Shown here in pieces: positions 23,315 through 32,738 of a DNA stretch of 64,000 nucleotides. The notes beneath the pieces were generated by a model. It saw only the letters and a program-made list of their open reading frames with translations, was not told where the DNA came from and made no database searches. How positions within the stretch are numbered: the stretch's first letter is position 1; every line of letters begins with the position of its first letter. The translations under genes and the position numbers were made by a program. Source of the stretch: Dyadobacter sp. 3J3 (GTDB taxonomy: Bacteria; Bacteroidota; Bacteroidia; Cytophagales; Spirosomataceae); assembly GCF_009801115.1 (NCBI RefSeq), contig NZ_VTOL01000009.1, positions 252,618 to 316,617 on the forward strand, given 5' to 3'.

Positions 23315-26131
23315 CTACTTCTTCCCTAAAGAAAAATTCATCGTCGTCCCGATCCGGAAAACCGTGTGTTTATACTTAAACCCTTCAAAACTATTGGCCA
23401 CTTCTACGCGGAACGGGAAGCGAATACCGACATCCAAAGCGTAACCCAATTCTCCGTAATTGTTTGAATCAGGCGTGGCCAGGTAATGTGCGAAGAAATT
23501 TTCTTTGATTCCCAACACACGGAACCAGGTTATTTGCGTTAACAAAAACTTGCGTAATTCTGCCAGCGCATGTGCTTCCACAAAACGTTTGGATGTACTA
23601 TATCTGTAATAATCAAGCATCCGGAATGTACCAACAGGATCGCCATATTGGAAGAAAAACTGGTTTCCGGCAAAGTGCTGGAAGTCAGGAAAGGCTACGG
23701 AATCTCTATTTATAAAAGTACCCGCTGCCACTTTATAACTCAATTTGCTGCGAATACCTAAGTCAAATCCATGAGAGATTCCAATTTGTAAGAAATCGAA
23801 ATCAACGTCGCTGCCAAATACACTTTTAATTCCTTTCCGGTAATTGACAGAAAGTTTTGGAGAATCATCGTCATAAAAGGTTGTCTTTCCTTTTATGATT
23901 TTGTATTTCTGCCAGGGTTTATAATAGGCCGATAAGCCAAGAGTCAAAGCCTGATGTGGCTGCATGTTAACATTGGATGTCTCAGACTGATTTGCCAATT
24001 CCGAATTAGAGGGATCATTTGATGTAAAAGAACGTTTATTCCAGTCAATCCAGCGGTATGGATTTGTATTTCCAAGGTTTGAAAGCGGCTGACGATCCGC
24101 ATATTCCACATTCGCTTTTAATTCAAAATGTTCGTTTCTCTGATTTGTTTTAAAATCAAGGCGAATGAAATTCTTTTCATAAATTTTGATAAAGTTCCTT
24201 TCCAGAAACAGCGTCGTTAAGCTATTCAGGATTGGATGCATCGGGTTTTCCGGATTAAATTGTGATACCGTTTTCCCACCTGAAATATTGATCAGATTTC
24301 TTTTCCAGGCATAATCCACACCGCCGGTCGCAAATAATTTTTCCCTTGCAAAAGAATACCGCGTTAGTCCGCTAAATGTCCAGGTTCCCTCGTCACGAAC
24401 TGTTACTCTTTTAACTCCATTATTCGATATATGAATTTCATCGGAATTCTTTTTGGGTTGAGCACCTTTATGGTATCTCAATTTCAATCCGCCACCGTTG
24501 AGTACCCAGCCTTCAGTAGTATTTACCTGCAAGCCATAAAGCGGGCTGACATATTCCAGCCGCCAAGGACTTTTTTTACCCAAACGAAAAGTATGACCAG
24601 TGAAAATATCACCAATTGAACTACCAAAACCTCCACCACCTTTTTTCCTGGTAGTGTCTGCTTTCGAGACTTTCAGGCTGTCTCGCTGCTCCTGGGTTCC
24701 TTCCTTAATAATCACCAGACTATCCAGTCGGGTATAACTTTTCACTTCCGCAACTGTCAAAGGAACCGACCGGATTGAATCCCAGAACGCCATCGTTCTC
24801 CTGTTCGCCAAAGAATCGACTGACGTTGAATCGTTCCGGCTAAAATTCATATCAATATCCTCACCCTTTTCTTCTTTCTTTTTCAGATCCTGCTTTTCAT
24901 ATTCCTTCATCAGCTTTTTCAAATTCTTAGCTGAAAATTCTTTCTGTTTGCTGACCACTTCTTCCAGTTTCTGGCTTTTAATTTCACGGTTAGAAAGTCC
25001 AACTTTCTTCGCTTCATCCTTTTCCTTTTTTCCATCAACCACAACAATATCAGCCTGAAAAGCGGGGTTCACTTTTAATTTCGAAAATGTCTGAGAAATA
25101 ACCAGATCGCCTTTTCCCTTAATTCCATAAATCCCGCCATTGATATGAAACTGTTGATTTGTAGGCATCCAAACGCCCTGAACCGGACTATAAACCTGTT
25201 TTATTTCGATATTAAAACCTGTATTGACCGTTTGCAGATTGAGACTGTAAATACTCCACAGATTTTCAGTAATGTAAATTGTCCCCTTGTAAACACCTTC
25301 ACCATAGGAACGCGGCGTGACTTTTATTTTATTAATCTCAACACCGTTTTCCCGAAAACTCCCTTCATATTCAAACTTGTAATAAGCAAAAGCACGCGGC
25401 GATAAAGGCGAAACAGCTTTCACAACCTCGGGTTGATAAAAGCTTGTAAGAAAATACTGATTAGCGCTGGCAAAATTATTATCCTGACTATTTCTCGCGG
25501 CAATAACACGCTGTTTGTAAGAATTAGGCTGGCGAAATGTTACTTCCGAAACACTTTCATTCAAAATAGGAACGCCCTTTTTGAAGTTTGTTTCTTTTTC
25601 AATTTCCTTCAATTCTTTTTTATAAAGAAATTCAAGCGGAAGATCCGTAATGACAAAAGAGGACTTGGAATAGGCTTTTGCAGTATAACTTTCAACCTGC
25701 AAAAAATGATAACGGCTTTTCGCAATTGCTCTCCGCATGATCGTATACGCAGGGTCTTCGCCCTTATTTCCAATCCTGACTTCGCCCAGATTATAGGCCT
25801 GCTCCTCCATCGTCAGGTCAAATGTTTCCATTTTATTTTCAATCGTAAAAGATTTCTGACCCGTTTTGAAACCCAGATATTGGAAGATAACCTCATAATA
25901 TCCTGGTTTCAAATCCAGCTGATACTTTCCTTCCTCATTGGAAATGGTGCTAATTTCTGTGCCTTTAACAACAATAGCGGCAAAAGGTAAAGGTTCCCCT
26001 TTTTGGGTTTTGATTATACCCTTTACACCTGTTCCGGTTTGAGCATTGACCTGATGGAGTATTAAAAAAAACAGAAAAATGATCAAAGTAAAACGATTAC
26101 ACATAGGAGTAATTAAATTATAGTTTTTCAC
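23315..26131 (-). CDS. DUF5686 outer-membrane protein with carboxypeptidase-like regulatory domain
   Basis: 938 residues. A signal peptide (NRFTLIIFLFFLILHQVNAQ) is followed by a carboxypeptidase D2-like beta-sandwich (about 30-115: GVKGIIKTQKGEPLPFAAIVV, GYYEVIFQYLGF), then the DUF5686 region. There is a lysine-rich segment near 370-430 and a long C-terminal part with alternating strands ending in MNFSLGKK, consistent with an outer-membrane beta-barrel. Function is unknown; the layout resembles TonB-receptor plug-less relatives. Another ATG at 26104 sits closer to the signal peptide and may be the real start. It lies 54 bases downstream of the hybrid kinase gene and may be cotranscribed with it. 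Confidence 0.85.
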   Translation of the reverse strand: MKNYNLITPMCNRFTLIIFLFFLILHQVNAQTGTGVKGIIKTQKGEPLPFAAIVVKGTEISTISNEEGKYQLDLKPGYYEVIFQYLGFKTGQKSFTIENKMETFDLTMEEQAYNLGEVRIGNKGEDPAYTIMRRAIAKSRYHFLQVESYTAKAYSKSSFVITDLPLEFLYKKELKEIEKETNFKKGVPILNESVSEVTFRQPNSYKQRVIAARNSQDNNFASANQYFLTSFYQPEVVKAVSPLSPRAFAYYKFEYEGSFRENGVEINKIKVTPRSYGEGVYKGTIYITENLWSIYSLNLQTVNTGFNIEIKQVYSPVQGVWMPTNQQFHINGGIYGIKGKGDLVISQTFSKLKVNPAFQADIVVVDGKKEKDEAKKVGLSNREIKSQKLEEVVSKQKEFSAKNLKKLMKEYEKQDLKKKEEKGEDIDMNFSRNDSTSVDSLANRRTMAFWDSIRSVPLTVAEVKSYTRLDSLVIIKEGTQEQRDSLKVSKADTTRKKGGGGFGSSIGDIFTGHTFRLGKKSPWRLEYVSPLYGLQVNTTEGWVLNGGGLKLRYHKGAQPKKNSDEIHISNNGVKRVTVRDEGTWTFSGLTRYSFAREKLFATGGVDYAWKRNLINISGGKTVSQFNPENPMHPILNSLTTLFLERNFIKIYEKNFIRLDFKTNQRNEHFELKANVEYADRQPLSNLGNTNPYRWIDWNKRSFTSNDPSNSELANQSETSNVNMQPHQALTLGLSAYYKPWQKYKIIKGKTTFYDDDSPKLSVNYRKGIKSVFGSDVDFDFLQIGISHGFDLGIRSKLSYKVAAGTFINRDSVAFPDFQHFAGNQFFFQYGDPVGTFRMLDYYRYSTSKRFVEAHALAELRKFLLTQITWFRVLGIKENFFAHYLATPDSNNYGELGYALDVGIRFPFRVEVANSFEGFKYKHTVFRIGTTMNFSLGKK

Positions 26132-26185
26132 GGCTTATGAGAAGATGTTCTGATGAAAGAACAAGTTGCGTGAATATAAAAATAA

Positions 26186-28330
26186 TTATGAAATTACTTT
26201 CTCAAGAACCTCAATAAGATCACTTTCCGTAAACGGCTTCCCTAACAGCTCATTCATCCCCATACGCAGGTAATGTGAGCGATCATCGTCCGCGACGTTT
26301 CCTGTGTAACCAATAATTGGAATACCCGATTTTAAGAGATTATGATCATTTCTCACCAGTTTTGTTAGTTGCAGCCCATCCATTTTTGGCATCTGGACGT
26401 CAGTAATAATCAGGTCATAATCCGAAGTATTGAACAAGTGATAAGCTTCTTCCCCATCTGATGCAAGGTCATAACGAATCGCATTTTTATCCATAATCCT
26501 TCCCAGCAGCAATAGATTTATTTTGATGTCGTCAACCATCAGTACCTTCTTGTCTTTCAAAAGTTGGCCTATACCCGTCAGACCGCTATCTTCCGTAGCC
26601 ATTGTTTTTTCAACTGCCATAGCGAGAGGAATTTCAATTTTAAAAACAGAGCCTTTCCCAGGCTCACTTTGTACGCTGATGGCTCCTGAAAACAAATCGA
26701 CAATTCTTTTGCAAATGGGTAATCCAAGGCCAGTTCCCTGCTGCCTGTTCCGCTCGTCTGCCGATTCAATTTGTGTGAAATCTTCAAAGATTAATTTCAA
26801 ATTTTTATCCTCAATTCCGACCCCTGAATCGGTTACAGAAATTTTCAACGTCCCCCGATGATCATTTATCTTATCAAATCTGGCACGGACATGTACTACT
26901 CCTTTCTGCGGTGTAAATTTTATTGCGTTGGTAATAAGATTGATAATGACTTGTTTGAGACGAAAATCATCACCACTAAGCATTAAGCTATCGTCAATTT
27001 CAAATTGCTTATGTAAAAGGATTTCTTTATTTCCAGCTAGTACAGACAACATGCCTGTAACATTTTCAAGCATCTCAAACGGATAAAACTTATGGTCTAC
27101 AAGTTTTATTTTACCACTTTCGAATTTTGAAAAATCCAGTATTTCGTTCACCAGCATAAGCAAAACGTCGGACGAATTTCTAATTGCATTGATTTTCATC
27201 TGCAAATCTTCCTGGTGTTTGCTAAGATCAATCTGGCGCGAAAATCCAATGATTGAATTCAACGGAGTACGAATTTCATGCGATACATGTGACAAAAATT
27301 CGCCTTTTTTCCTGGCTGATTCAATAGCCAGATTACTGTACTCAATAATTTTCTTTTCGCTTTTGTACAACCTGGAAATATTCCAGAGAATCATAAGCGT
27401 CAGAATCAGAACAATCACTACATTTCCCCACCACAAGTGATCTAGCTCCGTTATGTTGTCTGATGTCTGGACCAAAATTGAATTTCTCAATTTTTCAACA
27501 TCCTTGATTTCTTCCATTTTCAAAGCTTTCAAAGCCGCTTGAAGATTAGAAAAAATTCGATTATTGATCACCAATAATTCCAGCTCAGCCTGGTTAAGTT
27601 CGTGCCTTGCTTTTGCCAGAGAATTGTCATTTCCTGAAAAATCTATCACATCAGGCTTTTTTGTATGCAATGCGATAGAATCCGCGAAAGTCGTTGTGGT
27701 TTTCAAAGCCGCAATTTTAACCTCGCTGCTGTCGCCACTTTTATTTGAAACAGCCTCTACCAATCTTTTCCATAATTTCTTATTTTTCTGTCTTGGAACA
27801 ATGGTGACGGAATCCAATTCGGCAACTTTTGTCGTTGTTTTGACAACATAAGGTTTTGTAACCGGAATTGTAACTTTAAGCTCCCCCTGTTTGTTTTCCG
27901 GACGAAATAACAAAAGATCATCAACCATCTTCTTCAAATGAATAAACTCCTCATTTTTAGTCTGCTTGTTTTCAAGCAGTTGCGGAAGATATAAATTGTT
28001 AAAAAAAACTTGTTTTTTTTTCTCTTCCTGAAAATCATCCAGAATTGATGAAACGGTTTTCATTTGTTGGGTATAACGTTTCAAAAATCTTCCATCCGAA
28101 GTGACTGAAAATAACCTGCTATTATTTTCCGCAACATATAAAACAGAAATGCACGTGTCGATTCTGCGATAGTTATCATTACCATTTCTCAACACACGAA
28201 TATTATTTTGAATTGTGCCGGATTTTGAATTGGTAATCAGCGTTATAAATACAAAGGAGGCTAAAATTAATATCAGGGTTATGGTCCAGGTAAAGGATTT
28301 CAGGGAAACAGTTCTTATATCACTTTTCAT
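26186..28330 (-). CDS. Hybrid sensor histidine kinase/response regulator
   Basis: 714 residues. A membrane helix at about 13-33 and another near 300-318 (VVIVLILTLMILWNI) enclose a sensor region of about 265 residues with coiled-coil character. The kinase core follows: SHVSHEIRTPLNSIIGF with His351, N-box NLITNAIKF, and GTGLGLPICKRIVDLFSG. A receiver ends the protein, with Asp644 in ITDVQMP and a GKPF lysine. There is no HPt domain. The sensor region carries a basic KNKKLWKRLVEAV motif near residue 182, matched by KKGFFNRVFGNKK at a similar place in the kinase at 46830, suggesting paralogy. The signal and final target are unknown. Confidence 0.92.
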   Translation of the reverse strand: MKSDIRTVSLKSFTWTITLILILASFVFITLITNSKSGTIQNNIRVLRNGNDNYRRIDTCISVLYVAENNSRLFSVTSDGRFLKRYTQQMKTVSSILDDFQEEKKKQVFFNNLYLPQLLENKQTKNEEFIHLKKMVDDLLLFRPENKQGELKVTIPVTKPYVVKTTTKVAELDSVTIVPRQKNKKLWKRLVEAVSNKSGDSSEVKIAALKTTTTFADSIALHTKKPDVIDFSGNDNSLAKARHELNQAELELLVINNRIFSNLQAALKALKMEEIKDVEKLRNSILVQTSDNITELDHLWWGNVVIVLILTLMILWNISRLYKSEKKIIEYSNLAIESARKKGEFLSHVSHEIRTPLNSIIGFSRQIDLSKHQEDLQMKINAIRNSSDVLLMLVNEILDFSKFESGKIKLVDHKFYPFEMLENVTGMLSVLAGNKEILLHKQFEIDDSLMLSGDDFRLKQVIINLITNAIKFTPQKGVVHVRARFDKINDHRGTLKISVTDSGVGIEDKNLKLIFEDFTQIESADERNRQQGTGLGLPICKRIVDLFSGAISVQSEPGKGSVFKIEIPLAMAVEKTMATEDSGLTGIGQLLKDKKVLMVDDIKINLLLLGRIMDKNAIRYDLASDGEEAYHLFNTSDYDLIITDVQMPKMDGLQLTKLVRNDHNLLKSGIPIIGYTGNVADDDRSHYLRMGMNELLGKPFTESDLIEVLEKVIS

Positions 28331-28530
28331 CTTTGTGTATGTTCATTTATGAGGGTAAAGTTAAGCGGAAGTTTTACTTCTACAAGAAAATCGTTTTATC
28401 GTTCTTCTATGAAAATTTATTCTACAAGCCTGAAAGACAGACCTTATACCTCTAATATATTATTCCCCGAACCGACTTTGTCCTATCGCTGTTATCAAAA
28501 ACTAGTCCGTTATCCAATTTTGTACAACCA

Positions 28531-29760
28531 ATGAACAATAAAACTTACTTTTACCTCATTCTTATTTTGGGCAGTTTAACTGCATTAGGCCCCTTTTCAA
28601 TTGATATGTATCTTCCGGGATTCCCTGCCATTGCGAAGGATTTACACACGACGGCTTCAAAAGTTTCACTTTCACTATCTGGATTTTTTATCGGAATTTC
28701 TGCCGGACAATTACTTTACGGTCCCCTGCTGGATCGGTTTGGCAGAAAAAAACCATTGTTCATCGGCCTGACAGTCTACATTCTGGCTTCTGTTGGCTGT
28801 GCGATGTCTACTACAATTGATATGTTGATTTTGTCACGATTTGTTCAGGCAATTGGAAGCTGTGCCGCCGCTGTTGCCTCGGTCGCGATGGTCCGTGACC
28901 TGTTTCCTGTGAAAGACAGCGCGAAAGTTTTTTCATTACTTCTTCTCGTTGTTGGTGCCTCCCCTATGATCGCCCCAACAGTTGGCGGATATGTAACGGC
29001 AGCTTTTGGCTGGCAGGCTGTGTTTATAATTTTAACCGGAATGGGGGTAGCTATTTTGATTGCGTCGGTTTTATGGCTTCCCGATAGTTTTAAACCCGAT
29101 ACCAGTTTATCATTAAAGCCTAAACCCATCATTTTAAACTTTATTTCTGTAATTCGTGAGCCGCAATTTTATACCTATTCATTTACTGGTGCCATCGCTT
29201 TTGCAGGATTATTCGCTTACGTGTCTGGATCGCCACTGGTTTTCATGGAGGTATTCCATACAAATGAAAAAGTTTATGGCTGGATTTTTGCCTTTTTATC
29301 TATTGGTTTTATCGGATCAAGTCAAATAAATACCTTATTGTTACGAAAATACAAAAGTGAACAAGTCATCAATATCGCTCTTGTTTGTATGGTTATCATA
29401 AGTCTTGCCATGCTGTTCGCATCCTATCATGGCTTTTTGAACTTGACGCTTACAATTATACTTTTGTTTTTCTTCCTGTGTTGCATCGGTCTGACTTATC
29501 CTAATGCAGCAGCACTCTCACTGGCTCCTTTTTCACAAAATGCCGGAAGCGCATCTGCACTTATGGGGGCAATCCAGATGGGAATGGGCGCGGCAATTTC
29601 GGTTGTGGTAAGCCTGTTTGAGGTGCCATCAACTTTTCCCATGACACTCGCCATGGCAGGATCATCCTCCCTCGCACTTTGTGTTTTTCTGATAGGAAGA
29701 AGGATGATCACACGGACAGTTGAGGTGGAAATAGGATCTGATAGCGGATTAATGCATTGA
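28531..29760 (+). CDS. Bcr/CflA-family multidrug efflux MFS transporter
   Basis: 409 residues with 12 predicted membrane helices. Family marks are GPFSIDMYLPGFPAIA in helix 1 (about 21-36), the loop 2-3 motif GPLLDRFGRKKPL (about 64-76), and the helix 5 motif C segment VVGASPMIAPTVGGY near 145. Members export drugs such as bicyclomycin, sulfonamides or amino acids by proton antiport. The real substrate is unknown. It is divergent from the hybrid kinase and followed by the EthD gene after 147 bases. Confidence 0.93.
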   Translation: MNNKTYFYLILILGSLTALGPFSIDMYLPGFPAIAKDLHTTASKVSLSLSGFFIGISAGQLLYGPLLDRFGRKKPLFIGLTVYILASVGCAMSTTIDMLILSRFVQAIGSCAAAVASVAMVRDLFPVKDSAKVFSLLLLVVGASPMIAPTVGGYVTAAFGWQAVFIILTGMGVAILIASVLWLPDSFKPDTSLSLKPKPIILNFISVIREPQFYTYSFTGAIAFAGLFAYVSGSPLVFMEVFHTNEKVYGWIFAFLSIGFIGSSQINTLLLRKYKSEQVINIALVCMVIISLAMLFASYHGFLNLTLTIILLFFFLCCIGLTYPNAAALSLAPFSQNAGSASALMGAIQMGMGAAISVVVSLFEVPSTFPMTLAMAGSSSLALCVFLIGRRMITRTVEVEIGSDSGLMH

Positions 29761-29907
29761 CGCCTCAATTTTTAAGCTAACTGATAAATAACTTCTGCTT
29801 TTTCAAAAGTTTGGACTAAATTGATAATGTTTTGTGGAGGTTGATCCAGATACTATTCAATTTCCATAACCTGTTCAAAATCCTTAATCACTTCAACCTA
29901 AAAAACA

Positions 29908-30219
29908 ATGTTCAAAGTTACTGTTTTATATCCACGTGCTGCCGAAGACGATTTCAATATGGCTTATTATTTGGATGTTCATACGCCAATGGTCAAAGAA
30001 TTACTCGGTCCGTGGGGATTATTAAAAGTTGATGTTGAAGTTGGCGTTTCAGGCCCCGCACCCGGATCAGAACCAGCATACGCACTTATTTGTGGAATTC
30101 ATTTCAGTGATCTCCAATCTTTACAATCAGGCCTTGATGCCGAAGGGCCAACGCTTATCGCGGACATACCTAATTTTACCAGCGTAACACCGATCATGCA
30201 GTTCAGTCGTGTAGAATAG
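29908..30219 (+). CDS. EthD-family protein
   Basis: 103 residues, a single ferredoxin-like EthD/dimeric alpha-beta barrel domain. Typical marks are FKVTVLYPRAAEDDFNMAYYLDVHTPMV at the N-terminus (histidine near the ligand pocket) and a C-terminal PTLIADIPNFTSVTPIMQ. EthD proteins assist degradation of ethers or act as small reductases or mono-oxygenases; the role here is unknown. It is encoded on its own, ending in a strong hairpin. Confidence 0.88.
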   Translation: MFKVTVLYPRAAEDDFNMAYYLDVHTPMVKELLGPWGLLKVDVEVGVSGPAPGSEPAYALICGIHFSDLQSLQSGLDAEGPTLIADIPNFTSVTPIMQFSRVE

Positions 30220-30235
30220 AATTTATTTTGTAGAA

Positions 30236-30277
30236 AAAAGAATAGCCTGGTTGCTCACACAGCCAGGCTATTCTTTT
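30236..30277. terminator. Bidirectional terminator after the EthD gene
   Basis: A 17-bp stem (30236-30252 with 30261-30277, one or two G-U pairs) and 8-base loop, A-rich before and T-rich after, between two convergent genes. Confidence 0.88.
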
Positions 30278-30297
30278 GTTAGTACAATTTGGCCAAA

Positions 30298-31248
30298 CTA
30301 CACAAGTGAATTTTCATACACCGGACAAACACTGGCTGTCATAATACGTTTGCCGGTTCCTTTATGGAAAAAATAATCCAGACGGCCCAGATTAATTCCG
30401 GCAAAACCAACCTGATTAACCGTAGTAATCTTTCCATCCAGATTTTTGATATCTTCCGGAGCTTTCATGAAAGTATGCGTATGCCCACCGATCACGAGAT
30501 CAATATTTCTTGTTGACTGAGCCAAAATCTGGTCTGAAACTTTTTCCTCTTTGTATTTATATCCCAAATGAGAAAGACAAATCACAAGATCGCAATGCAG
30601 ATCATTTTTCAACAAACTAGCCGTTGCATTGGCTTTCGCTATTGGATCCTGGTAAATAATATCTCCGTAATTCTTTTTATCAACCAAACCTGCCAGTTCA
30701 ATTCCCAAACCAAAAATACCAATTTTGATTCCCTGTTTTTTGAAAATTTTGTATGGCTGCGTTTTGCCCTTTAACGCTGTATTTTGAAAATCATAATTGC
30801 TTACAAGAAATGGAAAATTCGCGTGAGGCAATTGTTTTACAAATCCATCTATACCATTATCAAAATCATGGTTTCCCATCGTTGCCGCGTCATAACCCAT
30901 ATCGCTCATCAGCTTCATTTCCAGTTCTCCACCGAACAAATTAAAATAAGGAGTTCCCTGAAAAACATCACCTGCATCAAGCAAAAGCACATTTTTTTGT
31001 TCAGCACGTATTTTATTGATCAAAGCACTACGACTGGCCACGCCTCCCATACCCTGATTCCGGGATCCGTCCATTGGAAATGGTTCGATACGGCTATGTA
31101 CGTCGTTGGTATGCAAAATTGTAAGCTGCACCGTTTCATCTTTCGCAAAAGCTGAAAAAGGAGAAGCACTTAATGCCAGTAGAGCAGCAGCCGCACCACC
31201 ACTTTTCAGAAAATCCCGGCGATTAATTGTTGACAACAATTCTTCCAT
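30298..31248 (-). CDS. Tat-exported metallophosphatase, N-terminal half of a split 5'-nucleotidase
   Basis: 316 residues. The N-terminus holds a Tat signal (NRRDFLK, then an alanine-rich stretch to FAKDE). The calcineurin-like metallophosphatase domain follows with LHTNDVHSRIEP (metal ligands Asp and His near 48-50), LLLDAGDVFQGTPY, GNHDFDNG, SHLGYK, and IGGHTHTF. In typical UshA-type 5'-nucleotidases this domain is fused to a C-terminal substrate domain; here that domain is encoded separately by the upstream gene. The two genes overlap by 26 bases. The pair probably hydrolyses nucleotides or UDP-sugars in the periplasm. Only this half has the Tat signal. Confidence 0.9.
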   Translation of the reverse strand: MEELLSTINRRDFLKSGGAAAALLALSASPFSAFAKDETVQLTILHTNDVHSRIEPFPMDGSRNQGMGGVASRSALINKIRAEQKNVLLLDAGDVFQGTPYFNLFGGELEMKLMSDMGYDAATMGNHDFDNGIDGFVKQLPHANFPFLVSNYDFQNTALKGKTQPYKIFKKQGIKIGIFGLGIELAGLVDKKNYGDIIYQDPIAKANATASLLKNDLHCDLVICLSHLGYKYKEEKVSDQILAQSTRNIDLVIGGHTHTFMKAPEDIKNLDGKITTVNQVGFAGINLGRLDYFFHKGTGKRIMTASVCPVYENSLV

Positions 31249-31984
31249 CTAATTGAGTATTTATGGTTTTTCCTGCACTTGTGAGACCGTTGATATAATC
31301 AATTAACGCATCTCTTACTTTCTTGTCAATATTTTTTCTTTCTGAGGCTTCACTCAAAAATTCAAGTCCTTCGGCACCGTTCGCCAGATAATCATAGGTA
31401 AGCAGATTATAGCTTTGATTTATATCAAATGGTTTCCCGGCAATCATCACATCAGTTGCTTTTTTATCTTTGATATTCATACGGATACCGGCAACAGGTT
31501 GCCCATTTGATTTTACGATAAAATCAATAACTTTTTGAACCGATGCTCCTGATAATTTCAAAACGACCAGTTCATTTTCAAACGGCATCAATTCAAAAAC
31601 ATTTGAAACCGAAATATTACCTTTTGGAAAACTGGTCCTCAATCCTCCTTTTGTTGATAAAGTAAACTGGATTGCCGGATCTTTTTTCAATCCTTCTGTT
31701 AAAATAGCATCAGAGAAAAAATCACCCATCAAAGTTTCAGGATCGGATGTTTTTGTCAATTCCTGATCCGTGCGGCCAATAACACGGTTCATTTCCGCAT
31801 CCATCTGTTTTTTGTAAGGCAAATAATATTTGACCAATGAAGAATCAATACCTGCCGACTGATCAATAGCGTATTCTTTATATTGATTTCCTGAAACTGT
31901 GTAATGACGGCTACACGATGAAAGCAGCATCGGTCCGAAAATCAGGCCTAACATAATACGCCCGTAAATTTTTGAAGAAAGCAT
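31223..31984 (-). CDS. 5'-nucleotidase C-terminal domain lipoprotein
   Basis: 253 residues. The lipoprotein signal ends in LLSSCS, Cys about 24. The rest is a 5'-nucleotidase C-terminal (substrate-binding) domain: TLMGDFFSDAIL, FTLSTKGGLRTSFPKG, NVFELMPFENELVVLKLSG, and YNLLTYDYLANGAEGL, which normally stack the nucleobase. It overlaps the downstream metallophosphatase gene by 26 bases, so both halves are produced together. The lipid anchor would tether the complex to a membrane while the catalytic half is exported folded by Tat. Confidence 0.9.
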   Translation of the reverse strand: MLSSKIYGRIMLGLIFGPMLLSSCSRHYTVSGNQYKEYAIDQSAGIDSSLVKYYLPYKKQMDAEMNRVIGRTDQELTKTSDPETLMGDFFSDAILTEGLKKDPAIQFTLSTKGGLRTSFPKGNISVSNVFELMPFENELVVLKLSGASVQKVIDFIVKSNGQPVAGIRMNIKDKKATDVMIAGKPFDINQSYNLLTYDYLANGAEGLEFLSEASERKNIDKKVRDALIDYINGLTSAGKTINTQLDGRIVVNN

Positions 31985-32007
31985 AAGGGAACGATCGGAT
32001 TGAAGTA

Positions 32008-32015
32008 CAAAAGTA
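32008..32015 (-). promoter_or_regulatory. Candidate -7 element TACTTTTG for the split 5'-nucleotidase operon
   Basis: On the reverse strand it matches TAnnTTTG, 24 bases upstream of ATG 31984, giving a short leader. No clear -33 element. Confidence 0.45.
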
Positions 32016-32095
32016 ACAGCAATTATTCAGGTTCTGTTGATGTGAATAAATTTGATAAAAAATTAATATGAAGTTAATCTCACCTCAAAATAAAA

Positions 32096-32123
32096 AAGAA
32101 GTCCTCTGTTGAGAAGACTTCTT
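32096..32123 (-). terminator. Hairpin terminator of the 32146 gene
   Basis: A 12-bp stem with one mismatch (32096-32107 with 32112-32123) is followed on the reverse strand by a T-rich run, between the end of the 32146 gene and the 5'-nucleotidase operon. Confidence 0.75.
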
Positions 32124-32145
32124 CAATCTCTTAAATAACAAGCTC

Positions 32146-32661
32146 TTATTTTGATTTACTTTTTATCAAAAGATATTCGATTCTATCCTTTTTCGCGAAA
32201 GCAGCGATCTGGGTATACTTTTCATAATTATCCCAACGTTTCACAGCGTCGTTTTCAAAAGTTGGATTAATATCCCTTTTCAAATCGAGCAGGCCGAGTA
32301 TGACGTGGTTTTTGAAATCATACTCCGAAAGATTATTAATCGTAATCCGATCTGCAATTTCGTTGATATAAATAATTTCTATTTTACCATCTCTGTAAAT
32401 CACCTTCGGACATTTATCGCAACCTGCATTGGCATCTCTCCAATAGCTATCAAGTTTGCCTTTGCCAAGAACTGCCTCAACTTCTTTTTCACTTTTGAAC
32501 GCTACTTTGCTTATATCTACTTCAACAATCGGAGCCAGCGTTTCCTCTTCCTCACTTTTCAGGACAAAAAATTTCACGAAAATTGCAAGCGCGATTATAG
32601 CCAATCCGATAAATCTCCATTTGTACCATTGTTTTTTGAAAGGAGTAGGTTCATTTTCCAT
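32146..32661 (-). CDS. Unknown membrane-anchored protein
   Basis: 171 residues; family not recognised. There is a single N-terminal helix (about 15-34, FIGLAIIALAIFVKFFVL) after a basic tail, then a soluble domain likely in the periplasm. The soluble part has a CDKC pair near 82-85, which could bind metal or form a disulfide, and reads like a small alpha-beta domain (AVLGKGKLDSYW, KIEIIYINEIADRITIN). It is encoded alone between a terminator and the LuxR gene. Confidence 0.7.
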   Translation of the reverse strand: MENEPTPFKKQWYKWRFIGLAIIALAIFVKFFVLKSEEEETLAPIVEVDISKVAFKSEKEVEAVLGKGKLDSYWRDANAGCDKCPKVIYRDGKIEIIYINEIADRITINNLSEYDFKNHVILGLLDLKRDINPTFENDAVKRWDNYEKYTQIAAFAKKDRIEYLLIKSKSK

Positions 32662-32738
32662 GTATTCCCGGTTATAGTGATTTAATATATTAGGACAAGA
32701 GATAGCAATATCATGCCACCGTTAACGGGATTTATTTA

